Below are positions 1 to 9,842 of a stretch of DNA of 64,000 bases, piece after piece. Both the position numbers and the translations under genes were made by a program. Location: NCBI GenBank assembly GCA_900314925.1, contig OMXC01000006.1, positions 124,001-188,000 of the forward strand, written 5' to 3'. The notes under the pieces were generated by a model, which ran no database searches, was not told the origin of the DNA, and saw only the letters and a list, made by a program, of their open reading frames with translations. The stretch's first letter is position 1; each line of letters opens with the position of its first letter. The DNA is from an uncultured Bacteroidales bacterium. GTDB lineage: Bacteria > Bacteroidota > Bacteroidia > Bacteroidales > P3.

Positions 1-475
1 ATTGGCGCCCTATCTCTTCACCCATACGGTAGACGATGCTGTCAGCATCCTCGGAGAGCTCGCCGAAGCGCGCGTTGCGTGGAAAGGCGTACATGTCCTT
101 GAGGCGCATACCGAGCCCCCATTCGCCGTCGATGCACACCATCAGCGGCACACGGGCGTCGCGCTGGAAGCGGTGTGTAAGGGCGGCCTGCCGCTCGGCG
201 GTGCCGACAAAGAAACAGACGCCGCCGACGCCATAGCCGTTCATCACCTCGGAGAAAGCTTTGGCCTGCTTGTCGTCCATATCGAGCGGCACACGCACAA
301 CCATGAGCTGTGCAATGCGCTGGTCGAGAGTCAAGGTCTGCATGATGGAGTCGACCCAGTTGGTCTCAGGGTCACGGTATGTCCAGCCACGGGAACTGAA
401 GCGCTGGGCCACAGCCTGGCTGAACACGGCTGCAAGAAGCATCGCCACAACAATGGCGCATATTCTCTTTTTCAT
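1..475 (-). CDS. Glycoside hydrolase family 3 enzyme, N-terminal part (cut by window edge)
   Basis: The first 158 residues of a secreted GH3 enzyme are visible; the rest runs off the window. Residues 1-23 form a signal peptide ending near AVAQ. The GH3 barrel begins about residue 47 with LTLDQRIAQLMVVR, and IDGEWGLGMRL (115-125) matches the substrate-loop region of Bacteroidota NagZ-like GH3 proteins. The family hydrolyses beta-N-acetylglucosaminides or other beta-glycosides. In Bacteroidota this type is often fused to a C-terminal serine-hydrolase domain, which cannot be checked here. Its ATG overlaps the coaE stop codon by 4 bp (ATGA), so it is the last visible gene of the leuS-nusB-coaE operon. 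The family is clear; the substrate is not. Confidence 0.85.
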   Translation of the reverse strand, partial: MKKRICAIVVAMLLAAVFSQAVAQRFSSRGWTYRDPETNWVDSIMQTLTLDQRIAQLMVVRVPLDMDDKQAKAFSEVMNGYGVGGVCFFVGTAERQAALTHRFQRDARVPLMVCIDGEWGLGMRLKDMYAFPRNARFGELSEDADSIVYRMGEEIGRQ

Positions 476-1053
476 TGTCTTAACAGTTTGTCTATGACGG
501 CGACCTGACGCTGGCGTGGGTTGCCCTCATAGTTGAGTATAACATAATCGGCGCGGCGCATCATCTCCTCGGCAGGCATCTGGTTGGCCACGCGCGCCAT
601 GAGCTGCTCCACCCCCACCCCGTCGCGTTTTTGAAGACGCTCAATACGCTCGTGAAGGTCAAGGTAGACACAAACAACCTTATCCATGAAAGCGTTGAAG
701 CCATAGTCGTAGAGAATGGCACTCTCAAAGAGGACGTAGGGCTCCGCAGAATGCTTGCGGCAGAAGGCGTCGAAGTCGGCCATAACACGCGGATGCACCA
801 GATTGTTGAGGCCGCGCAGCTTCCGGCTGTCGGCGAAGACTATACCCGCGATGCGGCGCTTGTCAACACTCCCGTCCGCACGGAAGACCTCATCACCAAG
901 CATCCGGCGCACTTCGGCAAGGAAAGCTGGATTGTCATAGTAGGCAGCAGCCACATCATCGGCCACGAAGGCATGGACGCCGCGCCGCACGAACTCGGCG
1001 ACCACGGTGCTTTTACCGCAGCCTATACCGCCGGTTATACCCACTCTCTTCAT
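472..1053 (-). CDS. coaE: Dephospho-CoA kinase
   Basis: Catalyses the last step of coenzyme A synthesis, ATP-dependent phosphorylation of dephospho-CoA, in the cytoplasm. The protein has 193 residues, normal for the family. A P-loop, GGIGCGKST, lies at residues 8-16 directly after the start. The middle section with VHPRV and the DYVILN element near the C-terminus are typical of CoaE. It sits 15 bp after the YbbR-domain gene and overlaps the next gene by 4 bp, which places it in a translationally coupled operon. The nusB-DUF1573-yajC-ybbR-coaE order is common in Bacteroidota. Confidence 0.95.
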   Translation of the reverse strand: MKRVGITGGIGCGKSTVVAEFVRRGVHAFVADDVAAAYYDNPAFLAEVRRMLGDEVFRADGSVDKRRIAGIVFADSRKLRGLNNLVHPRVMADFDAFCRKHSAEPYVLFESAILYDYGFNAFMDKVVCVYLDLHERIERLQKRDGVGVEQLMARVANQMPAEEMMRRADYVILNYEGNPRQRQVAVIDKLLRQ

Positions 1054-1068
1054 GGCAAACGACGACGG

Positions 1069-1974
1069 CTATTTTATGATTACACACTGCACCTCGGCAG
1101 GCTCTATAGCCCGGGGGCGCATGAAACTGGGAAACTCGGTGAGTTGCGGCTCTATGTGCTGCCCATTGGCGAGGATGTCGGAATAGTTGACCGTGACGGT
1201 AAGCTCAGGTTCGCGGTATAGGTCGCGTTGTGCCACCCAAACATGCAACGTTGCCTCCGGCGGGTAGACATGGACCGCCACAGTGCTGTCGGCACCAGCC
1301 ACTTTTATCGGCACTTTGTAGGTGCGCTCCACAAAGGTCTCTACAGGGACATACACCTGCACTTCGGTGCAGGATGGCCGCACGTCGCCATACTGCTCCC
1401 ATACGGGCTCAAGCGGCAACGTGAAGGTCTGCGACATACCGATGCCCGACACGGTGGTCTTAGCCACTGGCAGGCTGCTGATTTTGGACAGCGCCTCTTC
1501 CGGGCCATACAGAACCACCTCGGCAGGAGTCACGACAGGCTGACCATAGAGCCCGTAACGTTCAGAGAACTCAAAGCTGACGCCATCAAGCGTGGGGCAG
1601 AAGGACTTGCTGGCCCGCTCGACAAGGGTGACGCGCAACGAGTCAATGTTGCAGCTCACCTCCTTGATGCCGGCGACACTTTTGCCCACTGCGCTATAAA
1701 GGCTGTCAACACCTACGGCACATTGCACACTGCTGCCATTTATCCTCACCTCCACTTCGGGAGAGGCCTCTCTCATGCCCATAAGGAAGGCCACATATCC
1801 GCTGGAGCCTATGTGCATAGGCAGCACCGTATCGGCGGAAGCCAGAGCATACTTCACCGTGTCATAACCGACATAGCGGATTTTGACAGGAACAGTATAT
1901 TCCATGGGCTCCGACATCGACACGCCAAGCCATACCACTGCCGTTAGCGCCAATATGACAAGAAAGCGCTTCAC
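1069..1974 (-). CDS. YbbR-domain (CdaR-like) membrane-anchored protein
   Basis: A 301-residue protein with one N-terminal membrane segment (about residues 4-20) followed by an extracytoplasmic part with YbbR-like repeats, for example YGPEEALSKISSLPVAKT in the middle. In Firmicutes YbbR/CdaR regulates the c-di-AMP cyclase CdaA. Bacteroidota keep YbbR-domain proteins in the yajC-coaE neighbourhood, as here, but no cyclase gene is adjacent, so the regulatory role is inference. Its start codon directly abuts the yajC stop codon, indicating co-transcription and probably translational coupling. Confidence 0.8.
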   Translation of the reverse strand: MKRFLVILALTAVVWLGVSMSEPMEYTVPVKIRYVGYDTVKYALASADTVLPMHIGSSGYVAFLMGMREASPEVEVRINGSSVQCAVGVDSLYSAVGKSVAGIKEVSCNIDSLRVTLVERASKSFCPTLDGVSFEFSERYGLYGQPVVTPAEVVLYGPEEALSKISSLPVAKTTVSGIGMSQTFTLPLEPVWEQYGDVRPSCTEVQVYVPVETFVERTYKVPIKVAGADSTVAVHVYPPEATLHVWVAQRDLYREPELTVTVNYSDILANGQHIEPQLTEFPSFMRPRAIEPAEVQCVIIK

Positions 1975-2283
1975 TTACTTCTTGACCTCTTCGCTCTTGG
2001 CTTCCGGTGCAGGCTGTATCATGTTTTTCTCTACGGTGAGGACGGTGCCGTTGCTTACCTCCACCTCAACGGTGTGCTCGCCGACCTCGTGCACCTTGCC
2101 GTATATGCCGCCAGAGAAGACGACACGGTCACCTTTCTTCAGTCCTTCGCGGAACTTGCGCTCCTCTTTCTCTTTCTTGCGCTGCGGACGAAGCATCAGT
2201 ATCCACATAATCACGAGGATGGCAATCATCCATATCCACATCGAGCTACCACCCTGGGTCTGCAATAAAATCATATCTGTCAT
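1975..2283 (-). CDS. yajC: Preprotein translocase subunit YajC
   Basis: Small inner-membrane accessory subunit of the Sec translocase, associated with SecDF. The protein has 102 residues: one membrane helix (about 15-32), then the basic stretch LRPQRKKEKE and the conserved core GDRVVFSGGIYGKVHEV, the family signature (usually GDxVVTxGGIxGxV). It ends in a charged tail. It lies in the nusB-DUF1573-yajC-ybbR-coaE operon. A second in-frame ATG at residue 4 is an alternative start. Confidence 0.93.
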   Translation of the reverse strand: MTDMILLQTQGGSSMWIWMIAILVIMWILMLRPQRKKEKEERKFREGLKKGDRVVFSGGIYGKVHEVGEHTVEVEVSNGTVLTVEKNMIQPAPEAKSEEVKK

Positions 2284-2319
2284 ATCTTTTTATTAAGTTT
2301 TTTGTTTAACACTAATTTG

Positions 2320-2772
2320 TCATCTCCCCACCTGCGCAACAATCTTGAGCCTGCTCGTTGCCGGCTGGGCGTTGCTGACGATTGTGACCTCCTGGTACTG
2401 CTGCCCGGACTTGCCGGCGCTCTTGAAGGTCACAGTCACATAGCCCTCGCCACCCGGCGCAATACGGCCCTTGGGGTAGTCGGCCACTGTGCATCCACAG
2501 GTCGCCGAGGTGTTGCTGATAATCAGGTCGGCATTTCCCGTGTTGCGGAAGTGGAAGCTGTAGCTTATATTCTCTCCGGCGGACAGGCGTCCGAAGTCAT
2601 GGATGTCGCTGTCGAACGTGAGCACAGGCATTTTCTCGCTGTCGTTGTAGCCTTGTGCACTACGCGGATTGCGTATCAGGTCAACATCGGCATCTTGCTT
2701 GGCTTTGCCATTGCATCCTGCAAGAGCCAACGACGCAACGATGGCGCATACTACATACACTCTTCCCTTCAT
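2320..2772 (-). CDS. DUF1573-domain lipoprotein
   Basis: A 150-residue predicted lipoprotein. The signal peptide ends in the lipobox LALAGC, with Cys20 as the lipidation site. From about residue 50 it carries a DUF1573 domain, an immunoglobulin-like fold. The family pattern is visible: DFGRLSAGE, then FHFRNTGNADLII, then TSATCGCTVADYPK, then PGGEGYVTVTF. DUF1573 proteins are abundant in Bacteroidota and have no firmly established function. The start codon overlaps the nusB stop by 4 bp, so it is translationally coupled to nusB. Confidence 0.9.
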   Translation of the reverse strand: MKGRVYVVCAIVASLALAGCNGKAKQDADVDLIRNPRSAQGYNDSEKMPVLTFDSDIHDFGRLSAGENISYSFHFRNTGNADLIISNTSATCGCTVADYPKGRIAPGGEGYVTVTFKSAGKSGQQYQEVTIVSNAQPATSRLKIVAQVGR

Positions 2773-3746
2773 AGCACCTCCTCACTCGACTCGTTCAACA
2801 AACCGCGCCCCGACTTCTTGATCCTCCCCTGCGAGCGCAGTTCCAGCACAAGTTTGTCGAGGATGCCGTTGATGAAGAGCTTGCTGCGCTCTGAGCTGAA
2901 CTCTTTGCTAAGCTCTATGTACTCATCCACGGTGACTTTCTCGGGTATTGAAGGACAGCACGTGAATTCGGCAATGGCCATATTGATCAGCAGCACGTCC
3001 ATCAACGCCACTCGCTCAAACTCCCACCCCTGCAGACGGGCTTTTATCATCTCGTCGCCCTCGCTGCGATGAAGCATTGTCTCCCGCAGTAACAGACGCG
3101 CAAAATCCATGTCTGCCTCATCCTTCTCCAGGCGCTTGTCGTACATCACCGGCCATGGCATGGCTTCGTCGAACGCCCGCTCGTCAAGGGTCTTGAGCAT
3201 CATGAAATTATACTGTGCAATCTGCTCGAAGTCATCCTCCCACAGCAGGCTGCGCTCGCCCATGGCGGTGACAACAGCCTCGCGATTCATGAGGAAGCGG
3301 AAGAGCATGATGGCCAACTCCTTGTCCTGACTGAAGTCTGTATCGGGATGCGAAAGGTAGCGGCAGTAGACGTCAGTCTTGCGGAACTCCAGGAATGCCT
3401 CGCGCACCATATCGCTGTGCGTCTCCCAGCAGCCTCCCCACTTCTCGGTGAGCTGTTTCAATTCATAGTTGTCAGCCATACGGCGCAAGAACTCATTGCC
3501 GAGGAACTTACGGTTGGGAGTCTTTTCGGCATCGGTGGGGCGGAACTTGCGGCGCCCTTCCTCGATGACCACTTCGGCTATCTCATACACCTTGGTCATC
3601 AGCGACACCTGCAACACTCCAAGTTCGTTGAGCCGGCCCACATGGTACTCAAAATCCCTGCATGCCTGTATGGCATCCTTGTCCTCCATCTGGCTGGCGT
3701 ATATCTCCTGAAGCACTTTGCTTCTTAAGAAATGTCTGCTTAACAT
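2769..3746 (-). CDS. nusB: Transcription antitermination factor NusB (long Bacteroidota form)
   Basis: NusB binds boxA RNA with NusE (S10) and supports antitermination of rRNA operons. This protein has 325 residues, about twice the E. coli length, as is usual for Bacteroidota. The N-terminus MLSRHFLRSKVLQEIYA matches the family start. The canonical helical domain lies in the C-terminal third, including FERVALMDVLLINMAIAEF and VTVDEYIELSKEFSSERSKLF. Its ATG directly follows the leuS stop codon with no gap, so expression probably depends on leuS transcription. Confidence 0.92.
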   Translation of the reverse strand: MLSRHFLRSKVLQEIYASQMEDKDAIQACRDFEYHVGRLNELGVLQVSLMTKVYEIAEVVIEEGRRKFRPTDAEKTPNRKFLGNEFLRRMADNYELKQLTEKWGGCWETHSDMVREAFLEFRKTDVYCRYLSHPDTDFSQDKELAIMLFRFLMNREAVVTAMGERSLLWEDDFEQIAQYNFMMLKTLDERAFDEAMPWPVMYDKRLEKDEADMDFARLLLRETMLHRSEGDEMIKARLQGWEFERVALMDVLLINMAIAEFTCCPSIPEKVTVDEYIELSKEFSSERSKLFINGILDKLVLELRSQGRIKKSGRGLLNESSEEVL

Positions 3747-6599
3747 TTATAGTACGATATTGATAATCTTCTTGGGAACAAATATCACCTTGCGCGGCTC
3801 CTTGCCGTCCATCCACTTCTGCCCCTCGGGCATGGCCTTGATGGCGGCAATGGCCTCGTCCTGCGTACAAGTGGCCGGCAGGTCCACCGTGAAGCGCATC
3901 TTGCCGTTGAACTGCACGGGATATTTCACAGTGTCTTCGACAAGGTAACGGTCGTCGCACACAGGCCACTGCGCATCGCACACCGACTCCTCGTGGCCGA
4001 GTTGGTGCCACAGTTCCTCGGCGATATGCGGGGCAAAGGGTGCCATCAGCACCACCAGAGGCTCCAACACCTCGCGCTTGCCGCACTTCATGTCGGTAAG
4101 CGTGTTGGCGCATATCATGAATGTCGACACACACGTGTTGAACGAGAATCGCTCCACGTCGTCGGTGATTTTCTTGATCGTCTGGTGCAGCACCTTGAGC
4201 TCCTCCTTGGCAGCAGATTCGTCGCTCAGCCCTTCGAAGAGGCGCCAGAACTTCTTGAGGAAGCGGTGCACACCCTCTATGCCGTTGGTATCCCACGGCT
4301 TGGCCTGCTCCACAGGTCCGAGGAACATCTCGTACAGACGCAGCGTGTCGGCACCGTAGCGCGCCACCAGGTCGTCGGGGTTCTGCACATTGTACATGCT
4401 CTTGCTCATCTTCTCCACTTCCCAGCCACACACGTATTTGCCGTCTTCAAGCTCAAACCTTGCGTCGGCGAACTCCGGCCGCCACTGGCGGAACTTCTCG
4501 ACGTCGAGCACATCGTTGTCCACGATGTTGATGTCCACATGTATAGGTGTGACGTCGTCCATACTCTTCACCAATCCCTTCGACACGAAGAGGTTGTTGT
4601 CGGCTTTGCTCCTGTATACGAAGTTGGAGCGCCCCTGTATCATGCCCTGGTTGATGAGTTTCTGGAAGGGCTCTTCCTTGACGGCGAGGCCGATGTCGTA
4701 GAGGAACTTGTTCCAGAAGCGGGCATAGATGAGGTGGCCGGTGCCGTGCTCCGCGCCACCGACGTAGAGGTCCACGTTCTGCCAGTAGCCTACGGCGTCC
4801 TTGCCGAAATACTCTTTGTCGTTGCCCGGATCCATATAGCGCAGGTAGTAGCCGCTGCTGCCGGCGAAGCCGGGCATGGTGCTCAACTCCAGCGGGAAGA
4901 CCGTCACGTCGTCAATCTTTTCTTTCTCCACCACACAGCGGTTCTTCTCGTCCCACGCCCACTTCTTGGCGTGACCCAGCGGGGGCTCGCCGGTTGCGGT
5001 GGGCTTGAAGTCGTCAACCTCCGGCAGCTCCAGGGGCAGGCACTCCTCCGGCAGTGGGCATGGCACACCACCCTTATAGTAGATGGGGAAGGGCTCGCCC
5101 CAGTAGCGCTGACGGCTGAAGATGGCGTCGCGCAGGCGGTAGTTGACGGTACGGTGGCCGATGCCCATCTCTTCGATCTTGTCGATAACGGCGGCCATGG
5201 CTTCCTTGACTTTCATGCCGCTGACGAAGCCGCTGTTGACGGAATAGCCTGTCTTGGCGTCGAGGCTCTCGCTCCAGGTAGCGGGGTCAGAGGTGACGCC
5301 CTTCTCGAGGGAGACGACCTGGCGGATGGGCAGGTTGAAGTGGCGGGCAAAGGCGAAGTCGCGGCTGTCGTGGGCAGGCACGGCCATGATGGCACCCGTG
5401 CCGTAGCCGGCAAGGACGTAGTCGCTCACATAGATGGGTATCTTCTCCTCGGTCAGAGGGTTGACGGCGAAAGCACCGGTGAAGACGCCGGATACTTTCT
5501 TCACCTCGGCCTGGCGCTCGCGCTCGGAGCGGTTCTTGGCCCAGGTGACGTATTGCATCACCTCGTCGCGTTTTTCGGGCGTGGTGATTTGCTCAATGAG
5601 CTCGTGCTCAGGGCAGAGTACCATAAAGGTCACGCCGAAGATGGTGTCGGGGCGGGTGGTGAAGATCTCAAAGGAGATGTCCGACTTGTCAGACAGCGGG
5701 AACCACACTGCGGCGCCCTCCGAGCGGCCGATCCAGTTGCGCTGTATCTCCTTCAGCGAGTCGGTCCAGTCCACCTGTTCCAGGCCGTCGACCAGCCGTT
5801 GGGCGTAGGCGGAGATGCGGAGGCTCCACTGGCGCATGAGCTTGCGCTCCACGGGGTAGCCGCCGCGCACGCTGAGGCCGCCGACGACCTCGTCGTTGGC
5901 CAGCACGGTGCCCAGGTCGGCGCACCAATTGACGTAGGTGTCGGCCAGGTAGGCCAGACGGTAGTTCATCAGCACCTGGCTGCGCTTGACGGCATCCCAG
6001 CCGTTCCATTCTGCGGCCGTGAAGTGCATCTCTTCGGTGCAGGCGGCATCGAGGCCTTCGGTGCCCTGCTTGGCGAAGTGTGCCTCGAGCTGGGCTATGG
6101 GGAGCGCCTTGGCGGCGGTGTTGTCGTAGTAGTGCTTGAAGAGCTGGAGGAAGGTCCACTGCGTCCACTTGTAGTACTTGGGGTCACAGGTGCGCACCTC
6201 GCGGTCCCAGTCAAAGGAAAAGCCAATCTTGTCGAGCTGCTCGCGGTAGCGAGCTATGTTCTTTTCCGTGGTGACGGCAGGGTGCTGTCCTGTCTGTATG
6301 GCATACTGCTCGGCGGGCAGCCCATAGGCGTCATAACCCATGGGATGCAGCACGTTATAGCCGCGCAGACGTTTATAGCGGGCGTAGATGTCGCTGGCTA
6401 TGTATCCCAGCGGGTGGCCTACATGAAGGCCGGCACCCGACGGGTAGGGAAACATGTCCAAAACATAGTAATGCGGTTTGGGAGAAGCGTTGCCCCCATT
6501 CGGTCGCGACGCATCTCCGGCATTGTCGACATGGTACACACCATGCTCGCGCCACCAGTTCTGCCACCGCGGTTCTAGTTCACTGAAGTTGTAGTCCAT
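3747..6599 (-). CDS. leuS: Leucyl-tRNA synthetase
   Basis: Charges tRNA-Leu with leucine (class Ia synthetase). It has 950 residues, within the Bacteroidota range. The HIGH motif appears as HVGH (59-62) after FPYPSGAGL, and KMSKS lies near residue 729 ([16 protein letters not shown]). The CP1 editing domain lies between them, with TTRPDTIFG and [19 protein letters not shown]. It is the first gene of the minus-strand operon that continues through nusB to the GH3 gene. A promoter-like TATCTTTGC lies about 45 bp before the start. Confidence 0.97.
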   Translation of the reverse strand: MDYNFSELEPRWQNWWREHGVYHVDNAGDASRPNGGNASPKPHYYVLDMFPYPSGAGLHVGHPLGYIASDIYARYKRLRGYNVLHPMGYDAYGLPAEQYAIQTGQHPAVTTEKNIARYREQLDKIGFSFDWDREVRTCDPKYYKWTQWTFLQLFKHYYDNTAAKALPIAQLEAHFAKQGTEGLDAACTEEMHFTAAEWNGWDAVKRSQVLMNYRLAYLADTYVNWCADLGTVLANDEVVGGLSVRGGYPVERKLMRQWSLRISAYAQRLVDGLEQVDWTDSLKEIQRNWIGRSEGAAVWFPLSDKSDISFEIFTTRPDTIFGVTFMVLCPEHELIEQITTPEKRDEVMQYVTWAKNRSERERQAEVKKVSGVFTGAFAVNPLTEEKIPIYVSDYVLAGYGTGAIMAVPAHDSRDFAFARHFNLPIRQVVSLEKGVTSDPATWSESLDAKTGYSVNSGFVSGMKVKEAMAAVIDKIEEMGIGHRTVNYRLRDAIFSRQRYWGEPFPIYYKGGVPCPLPEECLPLELPEVDDFKPTATGEPPLGHAKKWAWDEKNRCVVEKEKIDDVTVFPLELSTMPGFAGSSGYYLRYMDPGNDKEYFGKDAVGYWQNVDLYVGGAEHGTGHLIYARFWNKFLYDIGLAVKEEPFQKLINQGMIQGRSNFVYRSKADNNLFVSKGLVKSMDDVTPIHVDINIVDNDVLDVEKFRQWRPEFADARFELEDGKYVCGWEVEKMSKSMYNVQNPDDLVARYGADTLRLYEMFLGPVEQAKPWDTNGIEGVHRFLKKFWRLFEGLSDESAAKEELKVLHQTIKKITDDVERFSFNTCVSTFMICANTLTDMKCGKREVLEPLVVLMAPFAPHIAEELWHQLGHEESVCDAQWPVCDDRYLVEDTVKYPVQFNGKMRFTVDLPATCTQDEAIAAIKAMPEGQKWMDGKEPRKVIFVPKKIINIVL

Positions 6600-6644
6600 T
6601 TTCTTTCAATCTTTTATCGCAGCCACACACTCTGGCTGACAACT

Positions 6645-6653
6645 GCAAAGATA
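6645..6653 (-). promoter_or_regulatory. Promoter -7 box for the leuS operon
   Basis: TATCTTTGC on the minus strand matches the Bacteroidota -7 consensus TAnnTTTG. It lies 46 bp before the leuS start. No clear -33 TTTG is seen at the expected distance; the upstream side is an AT-rich run. Confidence 0.6.
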
Positions 6654-6711
6654 CGAAAAAATTTCTATTATATATAAACAATACTAATTTTTATTTCATT
6701 TAATACAAATA

Positions 6712-6750
6712 GCCGCAGGACTTCGCGGCAGTTTCCACGAACCCTGCGGC
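6712..6750 (-). terminator. Possible terminator of the XRE regulator gene
   Basis: An 8-bp inverted repeat (GCCGCAGG at 6712-6719, CCTGCGGC at 6743-6750) lies 26 bp after the stop codon of the regulator gene. Reading the minus strand, the stem is followed by the T-rich TATTTGTATT. The loop is long (23 nt) and holds a smaller possible hairpin, so the call is moderate. Confidence 0.45.
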
Positions 6751-6775
6751 CATCCTACGGCATCATGCGCCGACA

Positions 6776-7288
6776 TCAGCCTCTCGGCGTCAGCACGTCA
6801 AATGTGTTGTCGCTGTAGATGAGCATCATACGCACCACAACGCGCTCTGCATCCTTTGCATGCACGGCTTGAGGTTCTGCTTCGCGCATTTCCTCGCCAG
6901 GAGCCTGGGGGGCGTCGTCTTTCACCTCACACTCCTCGGGCGGCACAGACATGTACGTGGCCTGATAGTCTTCGGCCTTAGGGAGTTCTGCAGGCTCGCC
7001 CCCCGAGAAATCGGCTTCCGTCTGCTGCGGCACAGCGGACTCTGCATTCCGCCCCTCGCCAGCGACGGCGGGAGCACCGTTGCCATACATGGCACCTCTG
7101 CCGAGGAGCAGCCAGTTGGCGTCAATCTCTGGATAACGACGAAGCACCTTCACGGCGAAGTCGAGACTCGGATTGTTGCGGCCACCCAGAATATGCGACA
7201 TTCCCGACGGCTGTATGCCGATCTCCTCAGCAAACTGTCTTGCGGTGATATTTTTCGCCCGCAGAATCAAATTTATCCTGTTTATCAT
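6776..7288 (-). CDS. XRE-family helix-turn-helix regulator
   Basis: A 170-residue DNA-binding protein. Residues 1-60 form an HTH_3/XRE domain: INLILRAKNITARQFAEEIG, then IQPSGMSHILGGRNNPSLDFAVKV, the scaffold-and-recognition-helix pattern of this group. Residues 70-150 are acidic and rich in Pro, Ala and Glu with low complexity. The last 20 residues (RVVVRMMLIYSDNTFDVLTP) look like a short folded element. It is monocistronic and divergent from typA across about 700 bp. Similar long XRE proteins are common in Bacteroidota without known targets. TACA-TT-TGTA palindromes near its start suggest autoregulation (inference). Confidence 0.8.
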   Translation of the reverse strand: MINRINLILRAKNITARQFAEEIGIQPSGMSHILGGRNNPSLDFAVKVLRRYPEIDANWLLLGRGAMYGNGAPAVAGEGRNAESAVPQQTEADFSGGEPAELPKAEDYQATYMSVPPEECEVKDDAPQAPGEEMREAEPQAVHAKDAERVVVRMMLIYSDNTFDVLTPRG

Positions 7289-7292
7289 AATC

Positions 7293-7303
7293 TTACATTT
7301 GTA
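7293..7303. promoter_or_regulatory. Operator-like palindrome TTACATTTGTA (second copy at 7609-7619)
   Basis: The 11-mer TTACATTTGTA occurs at 7293-7303, just before the regulator start, and again at 7609-7619 in the same intergenic region. It contains the palindrome TACA-TT-TGTA. A weaker relative, TACAATCGTA, is at 7372-7381. Pairs of such sites next to an XRE gene are typical operators, but no binding evidence exists and the region is AT-rich, so chance is possible. Confidence 0.35.
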
Positions 7304-7802
7304 TTTCAGTGATTTCTGCGTTTACAAAATTACACACTATTTTTGACATGACAAAACAAAATATACAATTTTACAATCGTACACAAAGACAATAAATCAT
7401 CTATCACTTTAATTGTTATTCATAATACACTATATTTTAATACTTCATCTCTACAATACTCCTTATGATAAACAAATGCTTCAAACAGACATAACATTAG
7501 AACTAACACATTAATACAACAGATTAAAAATACTGATTTTCTGTTTATACTATATCAACAAATACTATTTGTTAAATTTTTTAACCGAAAATACATCTGT
7601 TTTGTAATTACATTTGTACATTGCGTCGCTTTCATCCAATCTTACATCTGTCACCGTCAGTTTTAGCGGGCTGTGTGTTACAAATGGCAACAAGAAGAAA
7701 TCGCTCCTAACGGCCTATCTCACCCCGACACCACCTCCGCCTCACAGATTGGCGAGAAAGTCGCTTAGAAGCGAAATTCGCCTCCCCCACCCTGCCACTC
7801 CG
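7304..7802. other. Long AT-rich intergenic region with no convincing gene
   Basis: About 500 bp between the XRE regulator and the repeat array before typA. Roughly 7300-7620 is very AT-rich; 7620-7800 returns to higher GC and contains a small hairpin (TCGCTT-AG-AAGCGA near 7761-7774). The only open frames are short, proline-rich and run into the 11-bp repeat array, so I do not call them genes. A small RNA cannot be excluded. Confidence 0.5.
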
Positions 7803-7901
7803 ATACGGAGTCCCTTCGGACCCTCTTCGGACCCCCTTCGGCATTTCTTCAGTGGAAAGCCGTAGAAAGGCCGACGATAATCCGTATGGACTCCGTACCG
7901 G
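7803..7901. repeat. 11-bp-phased repeat array, degenerate short copy
   Basis: Nine consecutive 11-bp units can be laid out: atacggagtcc, cttcggaccct, cttcggacccc, cttcggcattt, cttcagtggaa, agccgtagaaa, ggccgacgata, atccgtatgga, ctccgtaccgg. The outer units match those of the arrays at 18765, 31271 and 63272, but the central inverted core (cttcagtagtt units) is reduced to one unit. It lies between the divergent XRE and typA genes, 70 bp before the typA promoter. Confidence 0.75.
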
Positions 7902-7971
7902 ATGCATGCCGCCGTGACATCACCAACACGCTAAATACATAAAAAATATGAACACTATCGGATATTTTTCG

Positions 7972-7980
7972 TATTTTTGC
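7972..7980 (+). promoter_or_regulatory. Promoter -7 box of typA
   Basis: TATTTTTGC fits the Bacteroidota -7 consensus TAnnTTTG and lies 25 bp before the typA ATG, implying a leader of about 20 nt. No good -33 TTTG is visible. Confidence 0.6.
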
Positions 7981-8005
7981 AGTTTCTTTTTAACAACATA
8001 GTTTT

Positions 8006-9841
8006 ATGCAAAACGTTCGTAATATTGCAATTATAGCCCACGTCGACCATGGAAAGACCACCCTGGTCGACCGCATGCTTCATCAGGCCAAACTGTTCCG
8101 CGACAATCAGGAGACCGGCGAACTCATCCTCGACAACAACGATCTCGAGCGCGAACGCGGTATCACTATCCTCAGCAAGAATGTCTCCGTCCGCTACAAA
8201 GGCTACAAAATCAACATCATCGACACCCCGGGCCATAGCGACTTCGGCGGCGAGGTGGAGCGCGTGCTCAACATGGCCGACGGCGTCCTGCTGGTAGTCG
8301 ACGCTTTCGAGGGCCCCATGCCGCAGACACGCTTTGTGCTACAGAAGGCCATAGAGTTGGGGCTCAAGCCTATAGTGGTTGTCAACAAGGTCGACAAGCC
8401 CAACTGCGACCCTGAGCTAACCCAAGAGGCGGTGTTCGACCTGATGTTCAACCTCGGCGCCAACAACGACCAGTTGGAGTTCCCCACAGCCTACGGCTCG
8501 GCCAAAAACGGCTGGATGGGCGAGGACTGGAACACCCCGACCGAGGACATCAGCTACCTCATGGACTTGATTATCGAGCACATACCTGCGCCAAAGACCG
8601 ACGAAGGCAGTACGCAGATGATGATATCGTCGCTCGACTACAGCTCCTACCTCGGCCGTATCGCCGTGGGCCGTCTGCACCGCGGCACCCTGCAGGCAGG
8701 TCAGGCCATCACCCTCGCCAAACGCGACGGCACGATGGTAAAGACCAAGATCAAAGAGCTTTACGTCTTCGAGGGACTCGGCAAGGAGCGCATCAAGACA
8801 CCCGTGGAGGCCGGCGAGATCTGTGCCGTGCTTATGGACCTCGACAAGAACGTGGCTTTCGAGATCGGCGACACCATCTGCGACGCCGACAACCCCGAGG
8901 CCCTGCCCCCCATCAAAGTCGACGAGCCCACGATGTCTATGCTCTTCACAATCAACAACTCACCCTTTTTCGGCAAGGAGGGCAAATATGTCACCAGCCG
9001 CCACCTGCGCGACCGCCTTTACGCCGAGTTGGAGAAGAATCTGGCTATGCGCATCGAGGAGACCGGCTCGCCTGACGCCCTGCTGGTATACGGCCGAGGA
9101 ATCATGCACCTCAGCGTCCTCATCGAGACCATGCGCCGCGAAGGCTACGAGCTACAGGTAGGCCAGCCCAAGGTGATTATCAGGGAGATAGACGGCCAGA
9201 AGTGTGAACCCATAGAGCAGCTCACGGTGCTGGTGCCCGAGGAGTTCTCGTCGAAGGTCATCGACGTGGTCACACGCCGCAAAGGCGAGGTGGGCACCAT
9301 AGACACGAAGGGCGACCGCGTGCAGCTCGACTTCACCATCCCCTCGCGCGGCATCATAGGTCTGCGCAACACGCTGCTCACCGCGACCAACGGCGAAGCC
9401 ATCATCGCCCACCGCTTCCTTGAGTTCCAACCCTGGAAGGGCGACATGGACGACCATAAGTACGGCGCCCTCATCGCCAAGGAGACCGGCGAGGCAACGG
9501 CCTACAGCATCAGCAAGCTGCAGGACCGCGGCCCCTTCTTCATAGAGCCGGGCGACCACGTCTATGCCGGCGAGGTGATCGGCGAGAGCCTGCGCCCCGG
9601 CAACGACATCGTTATCAACGTGGTGACGGCCAAGAACCTCACCAACATGCGCTCCAAGAGCGCCGACGACAAGTCGACCTGCAGCCCCGCAATCAAGATG
9701 AGCCTCGAGGAGGCCATGGAGTACATCCGCGAGGACGAATACCTCGAGATCACCCCCTCGAACCTCCGCATCCGCAAGATCATCCTCGACGAGATTGAGC
9801 GCAAACGCGCCAGGATAGCAGCGGGTTACAAGGACGAATAA
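8006..9841 (+). CDS. typA: Translational GTPase TypA/BipA
   Basis: Ribosome-associated GTPase related to EF-G, involved in 50S assembly and stress adaptation. It has 611 residues, the family length. G motifs: AHVDHGKT (11-18), the switch region [24 protein letters not shown], and NKVDKP. The C-terminal part carries [19 protein letters not shown] and SADDKSTC, all typical of BipA. It is monocistronic on the plus strand with its own promoter-like box. The next gene is convergent with a gap of one base, so no separate terminator fits between them. Confidence 0.97.
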   Translation: MQNVRNIAIIAHVDHGKTTLVDRMLHQAKLFRDNQETGELILDNNDLERERGITILSKNVSVRYKGYKINIIDTPGHSDFGGEVERVLNMADGVLLVVDAFEGPMPQTRFVLQKAIELGLKPIVVVNKVDKPNCDPELTQEAVFDLMFNLGANNDQLEFPTAYGSAKNGWMGEDWNTPTEDISYLMDLIIEHIPAPKTDEGSTQMMISSLDYSSYLGRIAVGRLHRGTLQAGQAITLAKRDGTMVKTKIKELYVFEGLGKERIKTPVEAGEICAVLMDLDKNVAFEIGDTICDADNPEALPPIKVDEPTMSMLFTINNSPFFGKEGKYVTSRHLRDRLYAELEKNLAMRIEETGSPDALLVYGRGIMHLSVLIETMRREGYELQVGQPKVIIREIDGQKCEPIEQLTVLVPEEFSSKVIDVVTRRKGEVGTIDTKGDRVQLDFTIPSRGIIGLRNTLLTATNGEAIIAHRFLEFQPWKGDMDDHKYGALIAKETGEATAYSISKLQDRGPFFIEPGDHVYAGEVIGESLRPGNDIVINVVTAKNLTNMRSKSADDKSTCSPAIKMSLEEAMEYIREDEYLEITPSNLRIRKIILDEIERKRARIAAGYKDE

Positions 9842-9842
9842 A

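Noticed and set aside
3993..6578. Long open frame (861 codons) opposite leuS
   Set aside because: It is a shadow of leuS caused by GC-rich codon use; composition is Val/Leu/His/Ala-rich with no family pattern, while the opposite strand is a clear leucyl-tRNA synthetase. The same holds for long frames opposite clpB, groEL, valS and the M48-like gene.
7614..7865. Small plus-strand gene (83 codons) before typA
   Set aside because: Proline- and serine-rich translation that runs into the 11-bp repeat array, no supporting motif. Similar frames ending in the other arrays were rejected for the same reason.
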